A DNA stretch of 64,000 nucleotides from Vanilla planifolia (lineage: Eukaryota; Streptophyta; Magnoliopsida; Asparagales; Orchidaceae), in assembly GCA_023846275.1 (NCBI GenBank), contig JAIUJO010000070.1:1996501-2060500 (forward strand), written 5' to 3'. Below the pieces are notes generated by a model, which saw nothing but the letters and a program-made list of their open reading frames with translations, ran no database searches and was not told where the DNA came from. The position numbers and the translations under genes are program-made. Shown piece after piece: positions 12,340-26,762 of the stretch (position 1 is the stretch's first letter; each line of letters begins with the position of its first letter).

Positions 12340-14400
12340 GTTTTCAAATATTTGGATACAAAAAGTTATGCAAATATTTAAACATTTTAAATTTTATCAA
12401 TAGTTTGTAAAAAAAAATATTTAAATATTTAAATAATAATTAATTTTTAATGTAAACAAAATAATCACCTAAAAATAAATAATAAATTTTTTTAAAAAAA
12501 TACAAATCATATATCAAAAATAAGTTGACACAATCTTAAAAACTACTGGAATATAAATATGTGATTAAATTAAAAATTATAGAAATTAAGAAAAATAAAT
12601 AATATGGGAAAATAAAATATATAAAAAATATGCAAAACATGATAATGTTATATTTTGCACAAAAGAGTATTTTATAGTATAATTAAACAAAAAGTGATCA
12701 AAAGATAGATAAAAAGAAAATATTAAATGATAAAAAATAAAAAAAATACATAATTTTAAAAAAAAATAAGACCATAGTAATATAAGAAATAATAGTTATA
12801 TTAATTATATGAAGATTGAGATAACTTTTATATTATGCTAATTAAACTCTCATCATGATTAATATATATCATTACAAATAAAACAAGAAAAACAAAATTT
12901 TAGTATCAAATAGTATGCAAAGGTGGTTATTTAACTTTATCATGCAAATCAAAGGGCAAATATTTTTTGTTGCCATTAGTTCTTTGTAATTACTATAAAT
13001 CCTAATTATACTTGACAATTTTAGTAATGTTACTTAGCTCACTAACCAATGATGTAATAGGGATGGTCAAAACAATTCTTCAAATTTAGTTCAAAATTTA
13101 TTGAAGATGAGGTAAACATCGCAATGCTTGATTTTTTACCTAATTACATGTTATTCCATAAAAGTTTTACCTTTTAGATTTTATATAATTTAGTTATAAA
13201 ATTTATGTTTTGGTAGATTTACCATGATTGTCAAGATTAAAATATTTTGTAGTTGTGTAAGTTTTTAACATTTAAAAAAATTATGTCATAATGATGAATA
13301 TCTCCATATCTTAATTTGGTTTTTTCTATGCATCAATGTTTAATAAGATTTTTTCGTGACATCAACATTTATTTGTATAATTTTTAAGGAAGCCTTTTTC
13401 AAAATGAAATGTAGAAATTGACATGCAAAATGTTTTATTTTATGTTTAGTATATTTTTTACATATGGTTTATTTTTTCTAACTTTTGTGCCATTCTTATT
13501 TATTCTATTTTTATTTGAGTTATTACTTTAAAATATTTTACTATAGCAATATTTAAAGTTTGATTAAATTATAATGTCTAATGTATATAATGTACAAATA
13601 ATTTAAAAATATTAAATTTTTTTTGTATTTATATTTTTATTTAATGTGAAAGATAATTTATTTAAAATATTTTGATATTTCCCGATTAGCATTATCTAAA
13701 AAGTTTTAATTATTTTTTAATATTTTATTATAATAATTAATTTTTTTAGTATTTTTTTTTGGTCTTTAAAAAATTTTAGCATTTTAAAAAATTTATAATT
13801 TTGTTATAATTTGGAAGCTATTAGTTACGTTTTCATTTTTTATTAACATTTTATTTCTTGAGAATTTTATATTTATATATTATTTTAACTTTGTTACAAT
13901 GTTTTTGGTTTTTAAATTATTATTATATCTTTTATTAGAAATACCAACCTATTAAATAAGAACTTCAATATTTATTTTCCATAATAATTAGTTTTTCTAA
14001 TTATTTTAGTGTTTTATAAACTAACAAATTTGTTGCGACTATGGTATTAAAAAACTTTAAATTCATATTGTATATGTATTGAATATTTAAAACAATTTTC
14101 TACTCAACATTTTAATTTATGATAAGTTTTATGTTATTAACATCTCTACAATCATTACATTATCAAGAGAACCATTTCATACATAAAAAATAGTATGAAA
14201 AAATTTTAAAATTTTAAATAATGTTTTGCAATAATGATTTTCTTTGCTTTACAGTTCTATTTTAACTAAACAAATTTCAATTTTCTTTTCTTAAAAATTA
14301 TAACTTTCAAAATTTTTATTCATTTTTATATATATATTTTTTAAAAATATATTTCACAATTTAAGCATAAAAATATACAATGCAATGAAAATTATAACAT
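12340..14400. repeat. Strand-skewed A+T tract: A-rich block, then T-rich block
   Basis: From about 12360 to 12930 the plus strand is rich in A (runs such as aaaaataaaaaaaatac). After a short, more mixed segment at 12930-13130 it becomes T-rich to about 14340. The same A-then-T arrangement recurs at 33850-42850 and 59550-64000, which suggests one repeat family in inverted arrangement. No gene is visible. Confidence 0.45.
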
Positions 14401-16099
14401 AAAAAAACTTTATCATAAAATTTCCATCACTAAACTTAGTCATATTAGTTGCTATATGTATAATTAGAATTATTAAATGAAGTGTAGCTTATTCTGTTCT
14501 TACAATCGATATGATTAGGGTTTATTATGTTGTTCTAATAATAATTAGATCATAAGCACATAAAAGTTATAATTTATTTTGTTTTTCATGTAAATATTTT
14601 TGTAATTAAATTAGGGTTTGAAAGCTTCCTAATGTTTGTGTTTAAAAATATGTTCAGTACGATCATTCCTTTAAGAATCAAATGTCCTTATTTTGGTGAG
14701 CAAGAAATACAAAGAAGACACATTTTATAAACTCAAAATTTAAAAGTGTGGCAAATAATCATCTTATTAGTTGGTATCTATTTTTATCCTATCTAAATTA
14801 ATTCTTGATGTTAAACTCAAATTGTATCAATTATGTAATTAACTTAATAATTATTGTTAATTTGGATAACAACATAACTTTTTATTTCATTTGCTATGAT
14901 TTTTTCCTTTTTCAATATTTTGTATCAATTAAGTTTATATCTTACCTATCTTTCTAAAATAGGTAACTAAATTTGTAGTTTTCATTAAATTGTTGTTTGT
15001 ATTATTTTAGCAAGTGTGAATTAGAAGTGCTACAACGTCTTACAACCCTTAGTAGCTCTCAAATTATTGTATACAAATATTTTAAAGAGGTAGTGAATGG
15101 ATTCATCTTAAACATTTTTAGAGTTTCAAGTTGATGCTTTGAGCCTTTACTATATAAATTAGTCAACAATATATACATATATATATATATATATTTATAT
15201 ATATCGTATATTAAATTAAATATTACATAAATCTCTACAATAGATGCCTGAGACCTATTTTCTTTGATTTTCTATCTTACCTATGAATTAATAAATATAT
15301 TATTGTTCTTTTTATCAATTTGTACCAATATATTTATAAATTTTTTAGCTAAAAGTTTTTCATTATATTTTATTAAAGAAAAAGTAGAAATATATTAAAA
15401 AATATTCGTGAAGATTAATGTCATGAACAAGCCTTTATTCATGAATAAACAAAGTTGTAAGAAAATTGGGATACAAATATAATTTAGAGGTATATTTATA
15501 ATTATGAAGATTCTAAGACCTCGATTATAAGGAAAAAAATAAAGAATATAAACGTGATTACCGACAATAATTTTTAGATTTAATTGGTAATGAGGAAATG
15601 CATTTATTATCCTTATTTTTATGAAAAAATGGGTATGATATGTAGCTATAGAAATCATAGATCTTTATTACTTTATGTGATAAAGTGTGTCTAATACCTA
15701 ATATGTTTAGCCATATAATTTTTACATATTTAATTAAGGTATATGATTTCTTCTAAATTAAAATTTGAAACTTAAATATATTTTAACATTCAATACAGAT
15801 AAATTGAATGTTTAATTTTAAAATTTTAAATTCTAAAATCAGATGCATTGTGGAATTGTAAGATTTAAATTGTAACATATGAACCATGATTAGGCTTAAT
15901 ATATCAAAATGAGCATGTAAGATATGGATAGGATTCTCAAATATTAGTGGTTGGTAGTTGATAATAAGAAAATTAAATGAAAAACTTTTATATATGATAA
16001 ATTTTAGAATATCATAAGAAAAGATGAATATAATAGAAAGAAGAATCTATTACCATTTCTTACATAGTTTCTTAAATTTAATGATCATTATATAAAGGG
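14401..16099. other. A+T-rich DNA without recognised gene
   Basis: No gene was recognised. An 87-codon minus-strand frame at 15395-15658 encodes a very hydrophobic, Ile/Phe/Tyr-rich peptide, as expected by chance from A+T-rich DNA. An AT microsatellite lies at 15170-15204. Confidence 0.5.
15170..15204. repeat. Interrupted (AT)n microsatellite
   Basis: An AT dinucleotide tract interrupted by one C near 15176 and an extra T near 15195. It is a simple-sequence repeat with no associated gene. Confidence 0.85.
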
Positions 16100-16212
16100 C
16101 CAAAAGGGATGTAATTGGAAGAGCATTAATTTAAAATAATGAATTGTGGCTACACTAACCTAAGACTAGTTTATCTTAAAGTAAATTCTTGTTTTAACAT
16201 GGTGTGGCATAG

Positions 16213-16223
16213 GCTATATAAGC
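16213..16223 (+). promoter_or_regulatory. TATA-box-like element
   Basis: The sequence GCTATATAAGC stands out in a local stretch of moderate G+C. About 90 bases downstream is 'agaggtaagct', which resembles a 5' splice site. This could be the promoter of a lost gene or of an LTR. In DNA this rich in A+T, TATA-like words also arise by chance. Confidence 0.25.
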
Positions 16224-17082
16224 TATTAAAACATGCTTGTAATTTATAAAAACTCAACCATAAATGGGGAATTTGGAGGAGCCAACATAGTGGATACTAT
16301 CTAAAAAAGAGAGGTAAGCTATGAGGAAGAAGAAGGAGCATTAGAGCTTTCAAGCATGGAAAGATCTTACAAAAGAGAAGTGCTCTACATGACTTTTTGC
16401 CATACGATAATATCTGAGTTCATATAATAAATTCACCAAGGATCTAAGCCAAGATAAAAGGAATATCTTTGTGAAAATGTTGGTCAAAACATGGAAATTG
16501 ATTGTGACAATAATTGGTCATTTTTTTCATGAAACTTGTTCAAGAAGTAGGAAATTCTTTCTACCCAAGAACAAGGGAGATTTATTTCAGTAAACAAACG
16601 GCTCAATTTTAATTAGTTCTTATGTAGTGTTTCTTGTTGAGTGATAAAAAATGTATATTACTTTTTTTTTTCTATGAATGCAAAGTAGATTACATGATCA
16701 CATATTGCATGTTTAGCTTTGGTTATAAGTATATGTGGAAGGAAATTTTAGAATAGCAATTTGTTCATAAAAAACATTCCTTAACATAGACATCACCAAG
16801 TAAAATAAGTGAAAAGAATGCTAAATGTTATGTTTATTATTTTGTTTTATGTATGTTGTCTAAGCATTCATGTATTATGCATAGATTATCATGCTAATTA
16901 TAAACTAATTAGCCAATCATGGAGAACCTTTTTTGAATATAACCCTCATAGCCTTGACATAATAGCCCTTTTTTTATTATATATTGTTAAGGGTTAGAAT
17001 CCTTAGTGTAATTCTTCTTCTTTCTAAGTATAATTGATGTTTGGCAATATAGATTGAATGCAACATTTACTTCTTGACTATT

Positions 17083-17330
17083 GCATGAATGGACAAAGAG
17101 TTTCGTGCCATGATGAATAAAGAAGTGTATAAAATTGAGACTTTATTAAATTTTTTTTACATAAACTTATCTTTTGAATTGAATTTTTGACGTTAGGCAC
17201 TATGATTATGTTTAAAATTACTCACATGTTTGGATGATAGTTTGACATGTTATAAATGGGTACTTTGTTGCTAAAATCATGGATAAAAAATATATGAAAT
17301 TTAATTCGATATAGGTTATGCCATAGATTA
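17083..17330 (+). pseudogene. Weak copia reverse-transcriptase N-terminal relic
   Basis: In one plus frame, MDKEFRAMMNKEVYKIE at 17089-17139 resembles the start of the plant copia reverse-transcriptase domain, usually W..AMDEEF.AL..N.TW.L. In the same frame, CYKWVL at 17248-17265 resembles the following C/S-KWVFKIK motif. The spacing is about 50 residues instead of the usual 25 to 30, and stop codons lie between and after. The enzyme would copy the element's RNA into DNA; this fragment is dead. The YVDD active-site region was not found, and a chance match is possible. Confidence 0.35.
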
Positions 17331-18362
17331 AGTAATAATCAATTTAAAGACATTTCAAAATAAATAAAAAACTCTACACAATCTATAGCAATCCATTATT
17401 TTGAGTGGGGACTCCTTTTGAAGCATGGAACCATTGGCTTGGTCCTAAATGGATTTTAAGATATGTGTGGCTCTTAGTTAGTGCTTAGAAAGTCTTGGAG
17501 GGCTCAGTTTGAGGTCGTAGAAGAAGGTTAAGTCAAGTAGAGGTATGATTAACAACCAAAATGTTTGGTTATGACTAAAGTTTTTAAGGTTAAGGTTAGA
17601 AATTATGGTAAATATTTTATGGATAATTAAGAAAACTTCACATAGTCAAATTATGACTTTAAGGTTCTTGGGTATGAATATGTAAGGTAAGCATAGGTTT
17701 GGAACCATGCTCAAAGGCATAAAAAAAGCCTTAATAGGAAAGGAAGCTAAAATAAAAGATATTTATGATAGGCTCATGAAATACCATTTGTGAACCTCTA
17801 TGAATAATGAAAATTAAGGTTTGGTTAGTTAGGTTATCAGCCAAGACCTTGTAAGAAGGTGGAAGATCTTGGAATAGGACATAGGTTGTGTTAGGTTTGG
17901 CCATGTAAGTAATATAGTAAAGATGTTGGCTAGACCTTGGATTGAATAAGTTATTTGGAAAAGATCACATTAAATTATATTTAAGCTCTTAAGTCACATG
18001 ATGACAAGGGTGATATGAGGAATGTGTGGACGCATAGGGGAGGCCTTATGACCGTTATGATGGCAATGGATTGCATTTACTAGTTATTTTCTTCTATACG
18101 ACTTTGGTTGTTATTCATGATATTTCCTTAGATTGGATTAGATTTGAGAGGTTTTATTGATTTTGTAAATATTTTATTCATGTTTTAGTCTTGTGAAACA
18201 GAAAAATTGTTTGATTGTTAACATGATAATATTGTTCTTGGATCTTGTAAGTACCAAATGATAATGTGATGTTTTAGAATTTTTTTACACTTATGGTTTT
18301 TTTAGAACTTAAGTTTGATAATATAAGATCATTTAAGAGTTAGGCTAAGAAAAAATGATATT

Positions 18363-18373
18363 TGTGTGTGTGT
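18363..18373 (+). repeat. (TG)n microsatellite
   Basis: A short TG dinucleotide run of 11 bases. Confidence 0.7.
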
Positions 18374-18760
18374 ATTATGTCGACAATTGAATCTTTTTTA
18401 TTTAAAAAGTACTTATATGATCTATTGAATATATACATTGGAAGTTTATTTTTGCTTTTAATGGTTTATCTTTGCTATATTATAAATAAGTTAATGTTTT
18501 TATCCCGATGACCCAATGGAGGATGAAAAAATTTTATTGACAATAAGCCAAATATGTGGGATTTTTACATAATCATAAAGCTTTGATTATTTGTTTCCTG
18601 ATGAGTGATGAAGAGGATCTTTAAAGAGATGTCAAGAAATTCTAAAAGTATGATATTGTGTAGTTGACCTTTAAGGAAAATAGTAGTAAATATCAAACCC
18701 TTAGTGTGGCACGGCTCAAAGAGATAAAGTTTGTCTTAAATTTTAAATAATTTCAATTTT

Positions 18761-21700
18761 TTTAGATTATAAGCTTAATATAAATAATCTACACAAGCTA
18801 TAAAAATTACATTTAAATTTAAAATAATCAACTTTAAAAATAAATATTTTATTTTTTAATATCTATGAAATCACACCAAGATCATCTTAAGAAATATTTT
18901 TCTTAAGTTTTTTCCATAATAATTAATTAAATTTTAAGAATGCAAAAAACCAATTCCACTTGAATTAACTAACCTAAACCAATGTAACAATTTTTAGGCA
19001 TAGAGAATTAATGTTGAACCTATTAACAATTGCATTTGAATTGTGGCATCACTCCTAATCATAACTAGAATTATCTTGAATGAAGGCATTACTCCTTGCA
19101 TTCATAGGTCAACTCATGATATTGAAAGTTTTGTGACTATGTCTTAAATAAACTTTGTGGCACTAAATCTTAAATCAGACTACTTCTAAAGCAAAAAATG
19201 TCTTCCAAGGAGAAAAAGTAATAACAAATACATCATGGAAGAGATAAATTTAAAGCTTTTTCTTGACAGCTAAATTCTAAATTGTGGAGTGATATGAATT
19301 GTCTAATCATGCAATTTTACAATCAAATGATCATTGCCAAAATCACCTTTTTTAAGCAATAGTTCTACTAACTACTTGATCGTTCCATTAAATGCTCACA
19401 TGGTCTGCATTTAATCCATATGTAAAATTAAATCTAGCCATTAGATCATGACTCAGATTTAATAGTTCATATGAAATCCAAATATCTAAACAACTCTAGT
19501 TTATCTCTTATTAACCATTTGTGTTTTTTCACGATAAAGAATTTCAAGATTCTTTTAATCATGTAGGTCCTATGCAATGACTATTTTAACAAATATTTAC
19601 TAGTTATTATTAATTTTATTTAAATAATATTAAGTTTTTAATTAAAAAATAATATGTCAATAAAAAACATCAAATAATTAGTTTGGTAAGAACTTTAGCC
19701 ATTAGAAAATGTTTATAAATTGGATAACAATTGGTCAAAATAAATTGATGAAACTTTTAAAAAAATTCTAAAGAAACATTTGAAGTAATGACAATGAAGT
19801 CATTATTAGCTAGTGCTCATCTTCACCTTTATACATTGTGTCTTTCTTCTCCAACTCGATATTCTTTCTTAAAAAGCAGCAAAGATCTCATTTCCACTTT
19901 TTTATTTTATTAAATTAAAATATTTATGCTTTGTTGAGCATTCATCAAGTGTATGAATTACTTTATAGATTTTAATCACCACTTTCCTTTCACTTTCTAC
20001 AAATCTTACTGCAATTCTAGCCTATTTTTCCTATTTCATTGTTCTGATAGTTTAGCATTCTCATTTTTTGGCAAAAGACTTATATACATTATCTTTTATA
20101 CCTTGTTTTTTTAGTACTGGACATAGGTTTGATTTTAGGCTGAATAATCTAAAAAGTTTTTAAGTGAACTCTAAAATTTTTGTTGTCATTCCCATTTCAT
20201 AATTTTCTTAAAATTTTATTATTAAATAGAAATTAACATATTGTAAATAAAAATTAAGTTTTTCACAAAATTAATTTTTGATATTTGTTTAAGCTTATTT
20301 TAATTCTTATAAATATTTTAAAAATATTTTTTGTAGGAAGCAAATAACTTGTTTCTCAATACTTGACTCATTTTCTTATTGAAACACTCTCAACATGATG
20401 CAAGGAGCTCAATTGCTGAAGATGAATCTACAAAACTCAAATGTACTACAAAGACTAAATTAAAAGGAAGGAAATTAATGAAGCATAAGCTAAGAAGTTG
20501 TTATTTGAAATGAAGAGTTAATAGCATAGAGGATAATTGACCAATCTTAAACAATAAACAAAGAAAAAGTACAATTTTGAGTAAAAGTTTGTATTTAATA
20601 AAATTTTAAATTAAGAATTCATAAGGATTAGTTTCATTATTTTAAGCATTCTTGATATTTTAATTATAAATAGCTGCTTTTTGACATAGGTTTCAAAAGA
20701 ACATCAGAAAAATCGTCAAAGCAACAGTGTGATGGTAAAATTTTCATGCTTCTTATGACTAAGATGACACTTCCAACTTGATTTTTGGGAAATTCTTTTG
20801 TAAGTATGCTCCTTTCCATTATGGTAATGTCTATTTGAAAGTGTGAAGAAAAGGTCAAATTTGATGAGGATGACGTCTCTAAAAGGGTTACCCCCTTCAA
20901 AGTTACTTTAATAGGTAACATTTAAGGTTGGACCCAACACGGAATATCAATGAGTACAAATAAAAAATGATTGGCTTCTTCGAATCTATTTTGAAGAGGT
21001 AAGAAAGTCCTATTAAGATTTTCAGTAGATTTAGAAAACATTTGATGTTGAATGTACAAAATTCAAGAAGTTATTGTCTCTAAAATAAGGGTCTCAAATG
21101 TTTCAAACTTTTACCTCATTACTAAACCTTTGTAAGCTCTACTGTGGATCTCATTACAGCACCATCCAATCAAGTTAGTCAACAAGTAGGGCCCATTGTT
21201 AATCATGTTAATAGTTAGCAAAACATTAAAAGTATATCTATGACAATAAACTTAGCAAGGCTCCATGGACTTTTATTCTTTTTTTTTGGTCAATCTTATT
21301 AAAAATCTTCGCTTAGATATCAGAATCTAGAAAGATTAGGTTCAGTAATGACTTATTGAAAAAAATTGAGTAATGATAATTTTCCTAAATATTTTAGAAG
21401 TAACTATAGACAAGGATTCTCAATGGTCCAACGTAAGTGAGAAAAATGTTCTAAACCCATATATGTAAGAAATGGCGAAGATGAGACACTTCCAACTAGT
21501 GAAGTAATATGTAATGTGAAACTTCATTCTTTGAGAGCCATCAATGTATAAAAAAATATCAGTTCCCTATTGCTTAACAAAAAAATAGCACAAAATAAAA
21601 AAAACCTAATTGTAGCTTTAGTCATCTATTCAATGATAGTATGATCAATTTCAATTAGCAGTTGTAAAGTAAAAGCAAATAAGATCATTTTAATTTGAAA

Positions 21701-24700
21701 CTTAGGAAGGACATGTAGCTTAAAGAACAAATAGTTCTTCCATCTCTCAAAAGCTCGAATAAAGATCTTTAGCAAAATGCAAAGACTCCCAAGATTTCTA
21801 GGATAGACTTGAATGGCTTCACAATTGCTAATAGTGACAACTCAAAAGAAAATACACTAAGTGGAATGTCAAAAAATTGATTTGCCTACAATAGGCCTCA
21901 AGAAGCTTTCGAGAATCTCAAAATATAGACATTATAGAATGTAATTATTAATGCCTTACATTTCAACATAAAAGGTGTAGTTAGTTCTATAATAGGTTGA
22001 TGCCTTAATAGCATGTTTAGATTACACAAAATTAAGTTAATTGAAATGATTGAATGCTTTACAAGCAATAGATAAATGAACATCCATTGAAAGAGACTAA
22101 ATTTTCACTATTATGAAGCAGCATTTCAAACAAAGTATAGGTGCATTAGTTATAGTACTTAAAATGTTAAAAATTGAAAATTTAGAACACTTTCTTCACA
22201 TGGTGATATGTAAATGATGTGTTACCTTTTTGTGTAAGACAACAACTCTTTTAATAGTAGAAGAGATCTTTGGGAAGATTTAAGATTGATGATGTAGGCT
22301 AATTGCCTTCCCTAAATCGAAGGAACACTAAAATGTCTTACCTTAGGATCAAAAATATAAAGGTTACTCTTGTGGATAGAACCCTATTGAATCATGATTT
22401 GGCCAAAGCCTTGCTAACATAGTGGCTCAGTATATGAACAAGTTCCTGTTATACCAATCTCTATTTTAGAACATGTCCCCATCAGCAATTAAATCTAATC
22501 CAAGACAACTTAGATTCCAAAGCACTGGCATTGAAAGTATATAATTCTCTCTCATTATTATTCAGAATTGGGGTCTTCCAAATTCTAGTTCAGGAATATA
22601 GCCCACAGTTTATATGCTCAAGAGAGCGAAAGCCCACCATAAAGAATGGAGTAAAACTTAATTTGGTAATTTATTTTTGAATATTAATGAAGAAGAATTT
22701 CATGTTATAGAGAAGATAAATAACATTAATGAGTTATATATGAGTTATCATGATTAGAACTAACAAAGCTTAAGATGAGCGAACCATTTTTGTGAAAGTC
22801 GAACAGATACATGGAGAAGATATTTAAGAATACTATAAGATAATTTTTTGGAATTCTATAAGACATTTTAGAATTCTAAAAGACAAAAAAATTACAAAAT
22901 TAATAACTAGAATTTTTCAAAAAAAAAATTTTAAAAACTTGAATGGATATTGAATTAATTATTGTAATTAGGTTCTCAACAGGCACATGCATTTCGAGCA
23001 GTATTAATGGAGAAAAGTGAGGTAATAGGAAACACATGGTGTGACATGGATTGTTAGGTGCATCACTTTTGGTTCAAATTTTGGTGAGTAGCATCTGTAA
23101 AAAGCCATTGGCACTTCGGGTTTTCTTTGGGGTTTATGTTGATCGAAGAGAGTTAGCACGAGTTGACAAGTCAGCACTAACGGTGATGGTAACGATGGTT
23201 GACAGAAGTTGATGACAACAAAAAGAGCCCAAAACTATATTTTAATCCAATTTTAAATCAATGCTCAAGCAAAATTGTTATTGTTGGACTTGTGAGATGG
23301 TTAAAGGGAAGGTCTATATTGAATATAAGAAGAAAATCTTCAAAAATTTTGCAATTGTTCTTTAAACATCTTAAGCTAAATTATAAATTTGGATACATTG
23401 ATGAAACAATAAAAATAAAAAGAAATATACAATAAACAAGGGTTGAGTATAATTCATCTGCACAATGATAATAATAATAAGATTAATGAGAAGTATAGTA
23501 ACAAATCCTCAATGGGCTCCAACACCGAACATAACAAGTACATCTTTAAGTTGACCCTCAAGGTGATTTACTAGATGTTACTACATCTAATATATAAGAG
23601 TTAAAAGAAAGATACTATATAGCTTAAGAATGGTGATTAAAACACAAATTTCATCCACATAACATTCAATAATAAGAGAATGAAGTGTAAAGTTAAAAGA
23701 ATTAAAGATCCGAGTAGAAGTTGGGTCTTAGAGAAGGATTTAATAGCCAAATAAGTTGTGGATTGCTTGATGTCTTACTATTACTTACAAAGAAAAATGA
23801 GAGATTCTTTGATTTATGATGCTTAGACTCACTAAAAAGAAATATGATGGTAACTCAACAAGTTAATAAGGAGAAAATACAAAAGAATATTCTTTTTATG
23901 GATCCTTTATTCATTGTAGATTGTATTTGTTTAATGTTTTGTTTTGCAAGCATTGTTTGTCAATGTTTCAAGATGACCTTTACAATGCTATCAATGATTT
24001 TATTTTTGGTAGCCCATCACCAAAAGAATGAAGTAGTGCTAATTTAATTTTCCTTCTAAAGACTAATTACAATATATCCTCACAAGACTTCTTGACAATT
24101 TGGATGTATAGTTTCTCAAAAATATACTAACTTGTTACTAGTAAGATTTTAGAGTTTCCTACCTACCATCATCTCAATGTAGCAATCAGCTTCTGCTAAG
24201 GAAAAGAAAATCCCTAAAAATATCCTACCTACATAAGAAATCATACTTTCATAAGAGCATCTTCATGATTTAAATGAGAAGATCAAAGCTAATAAATATA
24301 TTGATGATTTTTATGAAGATTTCTTTCACTATTGAATTACATGATAAAAAGAATTACTATGATAATGCTCCCTTAGAACTTGATTCAATTTTCAAATATT
24401 TGAAATAAGAAAATAGGTTGCTCAAAAAAAATTTTTTTGATCTAAATAACAAAAAAAATTCTATTGTTAGAATTTTATGAATTCTATTATTTGAATGGAA
24501 TATTTTAGTTTAGAAAACATATATACATATGCATGCATTATCACAAACTCTTGTTAACATAAATATTGAGAATTTCTATACATGAAAATGCCTTATCATC
24601 AAGGACAAATTTTTATGCTTTACATATGTAACATCAAATGGTAACACAAAATTATTGATATAGATAAAGTTAAATTTTATTACACCACTCTTTGAGGAAA

Positions 24701-26165
24701 ATCATTTGTTCAATTCCGTGTAAATATCCTTGAATTCATAAGCGACATTGTTTTTGATGTGAACTTAAAAGACTTCACACTCACCACACATTACTACCTC
24801 TAACGAATACAGTGTTTTTTGGAGTCATAAATACAAAGCTTTAGGAAATCATACTAGTCTCCCAACATTATGAGCTCCTACAAAGGATAAAATTAACATT
24901 TTTTTTTATCAAAATAACGTACCCAATTTTTCAATATGATTAGCTTCTTGAACTATTTGAATTAGGAACTATTATATGTTAATAGATAATATTATCTCAT
25001 CATGGCCCTTCACATTATATGCTAATTGTAAAATCTATTATTCATATAAGTACTCTTTGAATATTTAATGACCATTATTTGTTATATTTTAAAAAATTTA
25101 ATAAAACTACATTCATAGTGATTAGCTTCAAGAATTGATCGTGCACCCAACTTCTAACATAATGCAATCAACATTGAAATTAAGCAAAACAATGTAAGAT
25201 TTAAAGAACATATTCCATATGAATAAGCATTTGTCAATATTACTCAACTGTTCTATTAATTTAGATTCACAAGGAATAATGCCACATCAAATTGATAAGG
25301 ATGATTCCATTATGGATCAAAATATGTTGAATGAGTAATCTAGATGAACTTGAATTCTAAATCATTAAATATGTAAGTTGTATACTTTTTGAATTGCTAA
25401 TAATCATGATTCACATGTATTTAACCCAATCTTAAATTTTTAAATCTCAACCAATAGTTGTAATTAGATTAGCTATGGAATTCGAAACTTGTAAGAATTA
25501 GTGTATCTTCTCATGACAAGTTGTCATGCTAGAGGGCTTGATTATTGTCCATTTTATACTGGCAAATTATGTTAAATTATGATGCACACAATTATTTCAT
25601 TGTTAAGGAATGTATACATAATATTGCATATAAAAAAACATTTTTGTTTATCATTCTAAGTACATTAGCAATAGTAGTAAATAACCAAAAATAAATGGTT
25701 AATGTTTCTGACGGACACGTAGTCATAGTATCAATGAACAATCTTTTATTCCAGCTAGAGCGGATTGATTGGGACACCTGGAGTTGAGTTCCTACACACC
25801 GCCATATTTTTGTTATACTAAGACAATAGGCCAGCAAGTCTTTGTTGTAGGTCTAAAGGGCCTCACCTCCCTCAAAAATTTATTTATTGATGATGTTTGG
25901 TAGATAGCTGACCTTTCACTAGTTTGCGTTAACCAATGAGAAGCTTCAATGGTCAACGAAAAATTATTTTCAAAGAAGAAGAAATTCAAAAAATTGACAC
26001 AACAATCAATCTTTAATTAATGAGGAAAATTTCATGCATTTTTTCAGATATAGGTAGCGACATTTACTAAATGGTATCATACTAGGTTGACTAACATTTG
26101 ATAGATTATTTTAGATGTTGGCTTCACCAAGCATGGAACATTAGCGACTTGAAGGAAACAACATT
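18761..26165. other. A+T-rich DNA without recognised gene
   Basis: This stretch was read on both strands without finding a conserved domain. Slightly G+C-richer patches occur at 20900-21200, 22280-22660, 23000-23220 and 25700-25870. Open frames such as minus 20664-20921 (85 codons), minus 25592-25837 (81 codons) and plus 23199-23435 (78 codons) have no recognisable motif. The patches may be worn transposon pieces. No RNA gene was found. Confidence 0.45.
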
Positions 26166-26762
26166 TAACTAGCATCGTGATTTTTCATGTGAATGTCATT
26201 TGAATAAACATTATCTCTAATTTAGGTTTCATTTGAGTTTTTCAATGAGGTAGCTTTGTACTCCTTAACTTTGGTTGTAATACAGTCCAATACAAGTTAC
26301 CATATCTACTATAAACCTAAATAGAATAAGCATAAACAAGATGTGTGTTGAGATGGATTTAGTAATGGAATTGCCTAGTTGAATCTAGATAAAAAAGTTT
26401 GGAAAGTCAAATAGATTTTGGCATTGAATTTGATATGATAACTTTCTTATTAAATCAAATTCTATGGCCATGATCACACCACTCTTCAATGTAAAAAAAT
26501 AAAATGTCACCTTATATACAAGCAAAAATAAGCACCTACAATTGTGAATGAATGTAATCTCACTAAGCCATTTTTCACGAATTAAGCAAAACTCTAAATG
26601 AAAAGTTGTTGCATTCTAGTTGTTTTATTTTAGAAAGTGTTGTATGAAAAATGTTGAGGCACTATGAAATTGTTCAACTGAAAAGAATAAATAAGGTACA
26701 ACAAATGAGAGCTATGTACTGTTTGTGCTTCTACTCAAAATAAATAAGGTACAACAATTAGG
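26166..26762. repeat. Tandem duplication, unit 1 (about 595 bp)
   Basis: This is the first unit of a head-to-tail duplication. TTTTTCATGT at 26181 recurs at 26774 (period 593) and CTACTCAAAA at 26731 recurs at 27328 (period 597), so the units differ by a few small indels. Long identical runs such as 'ttgaataaacattatctctaatttagg' occur in both. Near its right end the unit carries the words 'aaataaggtacaacaa' twice (around 26688 and 26741), which may mark where the duplication formed. No coding potential is seen. Confidence 0.9.

Larger units (their letters stand above)
16100..18760. other. G+C-richer island of probable retroelement origin
   Basis: This stretch is visibly richer in G than its flanks, with clusters such as 'ggaggccttatgacc' near 18039 and 'gtgtggcacggctc' near 18704. 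It contains a TATA-like 'gctatataagc' at 16213-16223 and a weak copia reverse-transcriptase relic at 17083-17330. Its composition and G-rich plus strand suggest the remains of an LTR element, but no LTR pair or further protein domain was seen. The 62-codon plus frame at 16809-16997 has no recognisable features. Confidence 0.4.

Noticed and set aside
15170..15204. Origin, centromere or telomere signal
   Set aside because: It is only a short AT microsatellite. No tandem satellite array or telomere-type repeat was seen in the window.
15395..15658. Small membrane protein of 87 codons
   Set aside because: Its many Ile, Phe and Tyr residues follow from A+T-rich codons. No charged flanks or conserved motif support a real membrane protein.
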